NCBI GenBank assembly: GCA_025937035.1
Contig: JAICSG010000099.1
Location: forward strand, 1 to 9,543
Source of the DNA: Thermoanaerobaculia bacterium
GTDB taxonomy: Bacteria; Acidobacteriota; Thermoanaerobaculia; Multivoradales; UBA5704
Length of the DNA: 9,543 bases
Direction of reading: 5' to 3'
Notes under the pieces: generated by a model
Databases searched by the model: none
Told to the model about the DNA's origin: nothing
The model's input: only the letters and a program-made list of their open reading frames with translations
In this document: positions 1 through 4,645 of the stretch, piece after piece
How positions within the stretch are numbered: position 1 is the first letter of the stretch
Layout: the number at the start of each line of letters is the position of its first letter
Made by a program: the position numbers and the translations under genes

Positions 1-515
1 GCGACGTGGATGTCCGTCCCTTGCGTGTAGGCCAACGCCTGCAACTGGGCCGGTTTGGATGAGTTGTAATGAACTTTGACTCGGTCGAGGGAGTGTCCCG
101 ACAATTTTTCCACCCCGGCCTTGAGCTGATCGGGCAAACCGGTCGTGTTGGGCCGCGCCTCCATGTCCGCCCCGTGGGTTCCCGGCGCGTTGCGCGCGGT
201 GATTTCCAGCAGGTTGGGCTGGGCCTTCGCCCGCTCGATCCGCTGGGCCCGGAAATCATCCATCCTGGCTTGCAGGACGCCCAATCTCTCCTGCTCGGCG
301 GGGGTGATCGATCCGTTCTTTTTCTTGAGCTGGAAGCCAAAGGCCTCGTGCTTGTCCTGATGGAAAGCCGCGTTCTCCGTCTCCTCGGGAGTGGGAGAGC
401 GGTGAATAACCGGTGAGGATTGAGCAGCCGGGGGCCGCGAGAGGAGATCGGAGCCCCTTTCCTGTGCGAGAGCGTTCCGCCGGGAGAGCTCGCCGAGCCT
501 TGGATGCGCCATCAT
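1..515 (-). CDS. DUF4157 (eCIS core domain) protein, N-terminal part, cut by window edge
   Basis: I translated the minus strand by hand. An open frame runs from ATG at 515 (or the adjacent ATG at 512) off the left edge, giving 171 residues. Residues 127-171 match the start of the DUF4157/eCIS-core domain: LPDQLKAGVEKLSG, then VKVHYNSSKPAQLQALAYTQ, then GTDIHV. In the family a zinc-type HExxH helix follows about 10-20 residues later, so it should lie just outside the window. Residues 1-50 are polar and low complexity. Residues 52-110 are charged and probably helical, with no signal peptide. A GAGG Shine-Dalgarno sequence (520-523) lies 4 bases from the first ATG and 7 from the second. The first in-frame stop upstream is at 552-554. 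DUF4157 domains occur in cargo or effectors of extracellular contractile injection systems and in large toxin-like proteins. Which applies depends on the missing C-terminus. The domain call is firm; the role is inference. Confidence 0.88.
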   Translation of the reverse strand, partial: MMAHPRLGELSRRNALAQERGSDLLSRPPAAQSSPVIHRSPTPEETENAAFHQDKHEAFGFQLKKKNGSITPAEQERLGVLQARMDDFRAQRIERAKAQPNLLEITARNAPGTHGADMEARPNTTGLPDQLKAGVEKLSGHSLDRVKVHYNSSKPAQLQALAYTQGTDIHV

Positions 516-550
516 CGTACCTCGCCTGGATGTCCCTGTCAGACGCGGCC

Positions 551-556
551 ATCATA
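551..556 (-). promoter_or_regulatory. Possible -10 hexamer for the DUF4157 gene
   Basis: On the minus strand this hexamer reads TATGAT, five of six matches to TATAAT, about 36 bases upstream of the ATG at 515. That would leave a short leader carrying the GAGG ribosome binding site. No convincing -35 element is seen 16-18 bases further upstream, so this is weak evidence in GC-rich DNA. Confidence 0.25.
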
Positions 557-604
557 CTCCGGCTCGTGCTCGCCGGTGGTGAGATTTCTCCTCCTGGAGG
601 AAGG

Positions 605-624
605 AAAACGCCGCCGGTCGCGGC
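605..624 (-). terminator. Weak intrinsic terminator after the HxlR-DUF1697 operon
   Basis: On the minus strand a 5-bp GC-only stem (GCCGC/GCGGC, 620-624 with 610-614) with a 5-base loop is followed by one G and then four T (608-605). It lies about 30 bases after the stop of the DUF1697 gene and before the DUF4157 promoter region. Position and orientation fit a terminator, but the stem and T-tract are short. Confidence 0.35.
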
Positions 625-653
625 AGGACGAATCTACGGGATGGGACTACGCA

Positions 654-1190
654 TCAAGGGCTCTCCGCCATCTCCAGCAGCTTCCGCGCGGTGTTGAGGT
701 TGCGCGCGGTGCCGCGGGTGCCGAGGATCTTCTCCATGGGGACCCGGCTGAGCTTGGAGCGGCCCGCCCCTTCCGGGTAGTAGACGAAGACCTCGGTCTC
801 GTGGACGGCCACGACCTCCGGCCCCTCGAAGGCGGCGAGCGACCTCGCGCCCTCGGGGTCGGCGATGCCGGCGAGGAAGCTGATGAGCACCTTGCTCGGA
901 TCGGCGGAGCCGTCGAAGGGGACCCGGCCGAGGGCGCGGCGGAGCTCCTCCGGCGTCCTCAGGATGACGTCCGGCCGGTGCCCGTGGGCCTGGTGGATGG
1001 CGCCGGAGATCTGCTCCGAGAGCTTGCCCCGGTCCCTGGAGCGGGCGCTGAAGATCGCGTTGCCGCTCTGGAGGTGGGTCCTCACGTTCTCCAGCCCCAG
1101 GCCGGCCAGGAGGTCGCGCAGGTCCGACATCTTGATCAGGTTGTTGCCGCCGACGTTGACGGCGCGGAGGAGGGCGATCCAGGTGGTCAT
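654..1190 (-). CDS. DUF1697 family protein
   Basis: This encodes a 178-residue cytoplasmic protein of the DUF1697 family, close to the usual full length of about 175-185. Family landmarks are the N-terminal strand and loop LLRAVNVGGNN (residues 7-17), the LQSGNAIF segment (40-47), and the C-terminal helix with SKLSRVPMEKILGTRGT followed by RNLNTARKLLEM. Many relatives have RNWNT here, so Leu replaces Trp. The biochemical function of the family is unknown. The ATG overlaps the HxlR stop as ATGA (1187-1190), with an AGGA element 5 bases upstream, so translation is probably coupled to the regulator. A longer in-frame opening reaches upstream across the HxlR gene, but its extra residues are an out-of-frame reading of that gene. 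No Cys is present and no membrane segment is seen. Confidence 0.9.
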   Translation of the reverse strand: MTTWIALLRAVNVGGNNLIKMSDLRDLLAGLGLENVRTHLQSGNAIFSARSRDRGKLSEQISGAIHQAHGHRPDVILRTPEELRRALGRVPFDGSADPSKVLISFLAGIADPEGARSLAAFEGPEVVAVHETEVFVYYPEGAGRSKLSRVPMEKILGTRGTARNLNTARKLLEMAESP

Positions 1191-1612
1191 GGCTTTCCTT
1201 GCTCGAGCTCCCGGCGGGCCATTTCGTAGGCCTGCTGGAGGACCTCCGCCGGCGGCGCCGCGGTGCCCGGGAGGTTTCGGAGCCCCCACTCGGCCATGGC
1301 GCGCAGCACGGGGAAGAGCTCGGCGCCCCTGGCCGTGAGGCGGTATTCGTAGCGCCGGGGGCGCTCCGAGTAGAGGCTCTTCTCCACCACCCCGTGCTCC
1401 TCCAGCCGGCGCAGGCGGTCGGTGAGGATGTTGGTGGGAATCCCCTCGGGCGACTCCAGGAATTCGCCGAAGCGCCGCTTGCGCAGGAAGAGGAGGTCGC
1501 GCACCACCAGCAGCGTCCACTTGTCCCCCAGCAAGTCGAGGGTGCTGGAGATCGGACAGGTGGAGCGGCGGTCCTCGGGAAGCTTGAGGCACTCGGAAGG
1601 CGGCATGGCCAT
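1187..1612 (-). CDS. HxlR-family winged-helix transcriptional regulator
   Basis: This encodes a 141-residue HxlR-type DNA-binding protein, which in this family acts as a homodimer. The signature CPI at Cys19 is followed by the helix LLGDKWTLLVVRDLLFL (27-43). The recognition helix region lies around residues 58-73 (PTNILTDRLRRLEEHG), and the wing around RPRRYEYRLTARG (84-96). There are only two Cys, Cys8 and Cys19. The Cys19 position corresponds to the redox-active Cys of thiol-sensing relatives such as YodB and HypR, so a redox or electrophile sensor is possible. The start is the first of two close ATGs; a GGAG (1622-1625) sits 9 bases upstream. The gene is divergent from the DinB gene, with two dyads in the gap, and it overlaps DUF1697 by 4 bases. 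Autoregulation and control of the divergent gene are inferred. Confidence 0.95.
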   Translation of the reverse strand: MAMPPSECLKLPEDRRSTCPISSTLDLLGDKWTLLVVRDLLFLRKRRFGEFLESPEGIPTNILTDRLRRLEEHGVVEKSLYSERPRRYEYRLTARGAELFPVLRAMAEWGLRNLPGTAAPPAEVLQQAYEMARRELEQGKP

Positions 1613-1630
1613 AGGGTAACACTCCGGAAG

Positions 1631-1645
1631 CTTGCAAAATGCAAG
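1631..1645. promoter_or_regulatory. Candidate HxlR operator, dyad 1
   Basis: A perfect 6-bp inverted repeat, CTTGCA-AAA-TGCAAG, lies 19-33 bases upstream of the HxlR ATG. The same half-sites (CTTGC/GCAAG, same 15-base overall length) recur at 1664-1678. The flank GTCA follows both copies. A dimeric winged-helix regulator is expected to bind such dyads, and no other regulator gene is adjacent. Confidence 0.6.
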
Positions 1646-1663
1646 TCAATCGGGATAGAGTCG

Positions 1664-1678
1664 CTTGCGGAAAGCAAG
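1664..1678. promoter_or_regulatory. Candidate HxlR operator, dyad 2
   Basis: This is CTTGC-GGAAA-GCAAG, an inverted repeat of 5-bp arms with a 5-base centre, ending 29 bases before the DinB start. Its centre is 33 bases from that of dyad 1, close to three helical turns, so both copies would face roughly the same side of the DNA. Repression of both divergent genes is inferred. Confidence 0.6.
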
Positions 1679-1692
1679 TCACTCTCTCTTCC

Positions 1693-1700
1693 AAGGAGGA
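1693..1700 (+). promoter_or_regulatory. Shine-Dalgarno sequence that fixes the DinB start
   Basis: AAGGAGGA is a near-consensus ribosome binding site 7 bases before ATG 1708. It rules against the in-frame ATG at 1639, which lies inside the first dyad and has no such signal. Confidence 0.85.
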
Positions 1701-1707
1701 AACCCCG

Positions 1708-2229
1708 ATGGCAGACCTGACGCGACCCTTGATCTCGGAGCTGCAGCAGGAGGCGGCGACGACCCGCCGGTTGATGGAGCGGGTGCCAGCCGATCAGTTG
1801 GGCTACCAGCCGCACCCCAAGGCGATGACCCTGGGGCAGCTCGCGCTGCACGTGGCCCGGATTCCGGGCACCTTCGCCCGGCTGGGCCGGCAGGACGGGC
1901 TGGACGTATCGACGTCCAATTTCGGCCCCGATTCCCCGGCGGACGTCGAGGAGCTGCGGTCGACCCTGGAGGCTTCGGTGACGGACGCGGTGGCGTTCCT
2001 GGGCGAGCTCGACGAGGAGAAGGCGATGGGGCTCTGGCGGCTCCACCACGGCGAGAAGGATCTGATGACGCTCCCCCGCCTGGCCCTCGTGCGCACCCTG
2101 ATGCTCAATCACTGGTATCACCACCGCGGCCAGCTCGTGACCTACCTGCGCATCCTCGGCGTGGCGGTGCCGTCGGTCTACGGCCCCACGGCGGACGAGA
2201 ATCCGTTCGCGGCGGCGATCGCGGCCTGA
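1708..2229 (+). CDS. DinB-family four-helix metalloprotein
   Basis: This encodes a 173-residue protein of the DinB/YfiT-like superfamily, at the usual length. The metal-binding histidine pattern is present: His48 in TLGQLALHVARIPG, and His135 with His139 in NHWYHHRGQLVTYLR, the HxxxHxxGQ signature. An N-terminal helix (SELQQEAATTRRLMERVP) and the YQPHPKAMTLG turn are also typical. Members are damage- or stress-induced proteins or metal-dependent thiol transferases (for example with bacillithiol or mycothiol), and the substrate cannot be read from sequence. No signal peptide is seen. The gene is divergent from HxlR and preceded by dyad 2, so it is a likely target of that regulator. It is followed by a palindromic non-coding stretch and then an independently started gene. 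Confidence 0.92.
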   Translation: MADLTRPLISELQQEAATTRRLMERVPADQLGYQPHPKAMTLGQLALHVARIPGTFARLGRQDGLDVSTSNFGPDSPADVEELRSTLEASVTDAVAFLGELDEEKAMGLWRLHHGEKDLMTLPRLALVRTLMLNHWYHHRGQLVTYLRILGVAVPSVYGPTADENPFAAAIAA

Positions 2230-2230
2230 G

Positions 2231-2362
2231 CCCTCACTCCCCAACCCCTCTCTCCCAGCCCTCCGCCCGCCCCTGCCAGGGAGAGAGGGGCTCAAAGCAA
2301 GCTGAGCTGACTTTCTCCCTCTTCTCCCCGGAAGGGTGGGGGGAGGGCCGGGGTGATGAGGG
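2231..2362. repeat. Intergenic palindromic element (nested inverted repeats)
   Basis: The 155-base gap after DinB is strongly strand-asymmetric and palindromic. A perfect 12-bp inverted repeat, CCCCTCTCTCCC at 2245-2256 and its complement at 2279-2290, encloses a 22-base loop. Looser outer arms, CCCTCACTCCCC at 2231-2242 and GGGTGATGAGGG at 2351-2362, bracket the whole. The inner stem could act as a transcription barrier, but no T-tract follows. CCCTCACCCC...CTCTCCC patterns of this kind are often dispersed intergenic repeats in GC-rich genomes. Dispersal here is inference, because only one copy is in the window. Confidence 0.55.
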
Positions 2363-2371
2363 ACAACCGCC

Positions 2372-2377
2372 TATAAT
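2372..2377 (+). promoter_or_regulatory. -10 hexamer for a probably leaderless transcript
   Basis: A perfect TATAAT ends 7 bases before ATG 2385, with no Shine-Dalgarno sequence between. If used, transcription would begin at about 2384, at the start codon. No good -35 element is seen. In DNA this GC-rich, an exact TATAAT at this spacing is unlikely to be chance. Confidence 0.55.
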
Positions 2378-2384
2378 CCGCGCC

Positions 2385-4058
2385 ATGACCGAGCCCGTCC
2401 TCCCCTCGACTCTCTCCTCGCCCGCCAATCAGACGTTCCCCACCCTGACGCCGGCGCAGATCGCGCGGGTCGCGGAGCACGGGTCCGCGCGCCCCATCCG
2501 GAAGGGCGAGGTGCTCGTCGAGGCGGGGGATCACGGGGTGCCGTTCTTCGTGGTCAGGGAGGGGCGGCTGGAAGTGGTTCGCCCCGCCGAGGCCACCGAA
2601 ACGTTGATCGCGACCCACGGGCCCGGCCAGTTTACGGGCGAGGTGAACATGCTCTCCGGCCGCCGCGCCCTGCTGCGGACGCGCGTGTCCGAATCCGGCG
2701 AGGTGATCCAGCTCGATCACGAAAACCTGCTCTCGCTCGTGCAGCTCGACTCCGAGCTCGGCGAGATCTTCCTGCGGGCCTTCATCTTCCGCCGGCTGGA
2801 ATTGATCTCTCACGGCATCGGCGACGTCGTGCTGCTGGGGTCGAGCCACTGCCCCGGAACCCTGCGCGTGCGGGAGTTCCTCACCCGCAACGGCCACCCC
2901 TATGCCTACATCGACGTCGACCGCGATGCCGGGGTGCAGGAGATGCTCGATCAGTTCCAGGTGACCGCCGCGGACATGCCCGTCCTGATCTGCCGCGGCG
3001 AGCTGGTGCTGAAGAACCCGACCAATCAGCAGGTCGCCGAGTGCCTGGGCTTCAACGAAGAGATCGACGCCACCCAGATCCGCGACCTGGTCGTCCTCGG
3101 CGCCGGGCCCGCGGGGCTGGCCGCCGCCGTGTACGGCGCCTCGGAGGGACTCGACGTGCTGGTCCTCGAATCAAGGGTGCCCGGAGGCCAGGCGGGATCG
3201 AGCTCCAGGATCGAAAATTATCTCGGCTTCCCCACCGGCATCTCCGGCCAGGAGCTGACGGCGCGCGCCTACACGCAGGCCCAGAAGTTCGGGGCGGGAG
3301 TCCTGATCGCCAAGGGGGCCCGGCGCCTCCTGTGCGACCGCAAGCCGTACGCCCTGGAGATGGACGACGGCCAGCGCGTGCCGGCCCGCACGATCGTCAT
3401 CGCCACGGGCGCCGAATACCGGAAGCCCTCCCTGGACGGGCTGGAGCGGTTCGAGGGCGCCGGCGTCTACTACGGCGCGACCTTCATGGAGGCGCAGCTC
3501 TGCGCGGGCGAGGAGGTGATCGTGGTGGGCGGCGGAAACTCGGCCGGCCAGGCGGCGGTCTTCCTCGCCCAGACCGCCCGGCACGTCCACATCCTCGTGC
3601 GATCGAAAGGTTTGGCGGAGAGCATGTCGCGCTACCTGATCCGGCGCATCGAGGACAACCCGGCCATCACCCTGCGGACGCGCACGGAGCTCACTCGCGC
3701 CGAGGGGGAGAATCATCTGGAGCGCGTGACCTGGCTGGATCAGCAGGTCGGCACGCCCGAAACCCACAACATCCGCCACGTCTTCGTGATGACGGGCGCG
3801 ATCCCCAGCACGGGCTGGATCGGCGAATGCATCGTGCTCGACGAAAAAGGTTTCATCAAGACCGGGCCGGACCTCTCGAAGGACGAGCTCAACGCCGCCC
3901 GCTGGCCGCTCGCCCGGCCCCCCTTTCTTCTGGAAACCAGCCTCCCCGGCGTCTTCGCGGTCGGCGACATCCGCAGCGGCAGTATCAAGCGGGTGGCCTC
4001 GGCCGTGGGCGAGGGGTCGATCTCGGTGTCGTTCGTGCACCGGGTGCTTCAGGAGTAG
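2385..4058 (+). CDS. cNMP-binding / glutaredoxin-like / thioredoxin-reductase-like FAD oxidoreductase fusion
   Basis: This encodes a 557-residue cytoplasmic flavoprotein with three regions. Residues 20-137 form a cyclic-nucleotide-binding-type barrel (IRKGEVLVEAGDHG, GQFTGEVNMLSGRRALLRTR). Residues 145-225 form a glutaredoxin/thioredoxin-like fold with a single Cys, Cys156 in SSHCPGT, where a CxxC would normally sit, and a cis-Pro-like MPV at 198-200. Residues 232-557 form a two-dinucleotide-domain oxidoreductase: GAGPAG (239-244) for FAD, IATGAEYRKP (339-348), VGGGNSAG (381-388) for NAD(P)H, and GVFAVGDIRSGSIKRVASAVGEGS (522-544) for the flavin. The ATCDG active-site CxxC of true thioredoxin reductases is replaced by YGATFMEAQLC (363-373), so ordinary thioredoxin reduction is unlikely. 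Such fusions are a known but little-studied family. The start has no ribosome binding site but a TATAAT just upstream. It is followed 5 bases later by the GIY-YIG gene. Confidence 0.93.
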   Translation: MTEPVLPSTLSSPANQTFPTLTPAQIARVAEHGSARPIRKGEVLVEAGDHGVPFFVVREGRLEVVRPAEATETLIATHGPGQFTGEVNMLSGRRALLRTRVSESGEVIQLDHENLLSLVQLDSELGEIFLRAFIFRRLELISHGIGDVVLLGSSHCPGTLRVREFLTRNGHPYAYIDVDRDAGVQEMLDQFQVTAADMPVLICRGELVLKNPTNQQVAECLGFNEEIDATQIRDLVVLGAGPAGLAAAVYGASEGLDVLVLESRVPGGQAGSSSRIENYLGFPTGISGQELTARAYTQAQKFGAGVLIAKGARRLLCDRKPYALEMDDGQRVPARTIVIATGAEYRKPSLDGLERFEGAGVYYGATFMEAQLCAGEEVIVVGGGNSAGQAAVFLAQTARHVHILVRSKGLAESMSRYLIRRIEDNPAITLRTRTELTRAEGENHLERVTWLDQQVGTPETHNIRHVFVMTGAIPSTGWIGECIVLDEKGFIKTGPDLSKDELNAARWPLARPPFLLETSLPGVFAVGDIRSGSIKRVASAVGEGSISVSFVHRVLQE

Positions 4059-4063
4059 ACGCC

Positions 4064-4420
4064 ATGGACAAGAAAGCCCTGATCCGCGAGTACAAGGAAA
4101 CCCAGCGCCCGATGGGGGTGTATCAGGTGCGGAACACCGTCAACGGGAAGGTGTTGATCGGAACGAGCGTCGATCTGCCGGCCATCCTGAACCGGCTACG
4201 CGGGGAGCTCAGGCTCGGGGGGCTTCGCAACCGGGCTCTCCAGCAGGATTGGAACGAGCACGGGCCGGAGGCGTTCGAGGTCGAGATCCTCGACACCCTT
4301 CCGCCCTCCGACAAGCCCGGCTACAACCCGAGGGATGATCTCAAGGCTCTCGAGGCGCTGTGGCTCGAGAAGCTCACGCCGTTCGACGAGCGGGGGTACA
4401 ACTCCAGGCCGAAGGGTTGA
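4064..4420 (+). CDS. Small GIY-YIG family protein
   Basis: This encodes a 118-residue single-domain protein of the GIY-YIG superfamily. The two signature strands are present as GVY (18-20) and LIG (31-33, in GKVLIGTSVD), so Tyr of YIG is Leu. Arg44 (LNRLR) fits the catalytic Arg position. WNEHGPEAFEVEIL (63-76) and ALEALWLEKLTPF (95-107) match the conserved C-terminal part of a stand-alone subfamily; Glu97 or Glu102 would be the metal ligand. An AGGAG (4051-4055) inside the end of the upstream gene lies 8 bases before the ATG, and the genes are 5 bases apart, so they are probably co-transcribed. Family members are often nucleases, but activity of this subfamily is not established and the altered second motif leaves it open. 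Confidence 0.85.
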   Translation: MDKKALIREYKETQRPMGVYQVRNTVNGKVLIGTSVDLPAILNRLRGELRLGGLRNRALQQDWNEHGPEAFEVEILDTLPPSDKPGYNPRDDLKALEALWLEKLTPFDERGYNSRPKG

Positions 4421-4430
4421 GGGTTGGATT

Positions 4431-4470
4431 CAAGGACGGACACGGACGAGCACGGACCGGCAAGGACGGT
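4431..4470 (+). repeat. Four tandem 10-base repeats
   Basis: Four consecutive decamers start at 4431, 4441, 4451 and 4461. Each begins CA(A/C)GGAC, followed by three variable bases. The period is exactly 10, about one helical turn, and the array starts 11 bases after the GIY-YIG stop. It is non-coding as far as can be seen. It may be a regulatory array or a decayed short tandem repeat. Confidence 0.6.
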
Positions 4471-4490
4471 GGAGGCGGGATGCCGCCGAG

Positions 4491-4538
4491 CCCGGCCCGC
4501 CCCGCCTGGGCATTCATGCCCGGGCGGGCCGGGCCGGG
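4491..4538. repeat. Near-perfect 22-bp hairpin with TTCA loop
   Basis: Bases 4491-4512 pair with 4517-4538 around the loop TTCA (4513-4516). Only position 4500 against 4529 is a C-C mismatch, and 4507 against 4522 is a T/U-G wobble. The stem is almost all G and C. No T-tract follows on either strand, so it is not a classical intrinsic terminator. It could still end or protect the fusion oxidoreductase/GIY-YIG transcript, or be one copy of a dispersed palindromic repeat. Confidence 0.75.
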
Positions 4539-4645
4539 CAATCCGACAAAGTAGAGCTCGGAGGCTGACCGGATCGGGACCCGTTTCCCGCATACTCGGT
4601 CTGTAGAGAAAGGCATCTTACCGAATCGTTGAGAGGTTCCTGCTC

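Noticed and set aside
69..416. Plus-strand open frame of 115 codons at the left edge
   Set aside because: It is in exact antisense register with the DUF4157 reading frame, whose conserved motif makes the minus strand the coding strand.
565..595. TCCTCC/GGAGGA palindrome near 590
   Set aside because: The arms are separated by a single base, so a hairpin would keep only about five pairs. It is most likely chance in purine/pyrimidine-rich DNA.
634..2295. A minus-strand open frame of about 550 codons across DUF1697, HxlR and DinB
   Set aside because: It reads three well-supported genes out of frame or antisense. Its composition is Arg/Pro/Ser-rich with no domain.
1665..2384. In-frame upstream extension of the fusion oxidoreductase
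   Set aside because: The extra 240 residues are an out-of-frame reading of DinB and of the palindromic gap. The cNMP domain begins soon after ATG 2385.
3041..4063. Possible fusion of the GIY-YIG protein to a long upstream segment
   Set aside because: The upstream part is an out-of-frame reading of the oxidoreductase. A good ribosome binding site and ATG at 4064 define the start.
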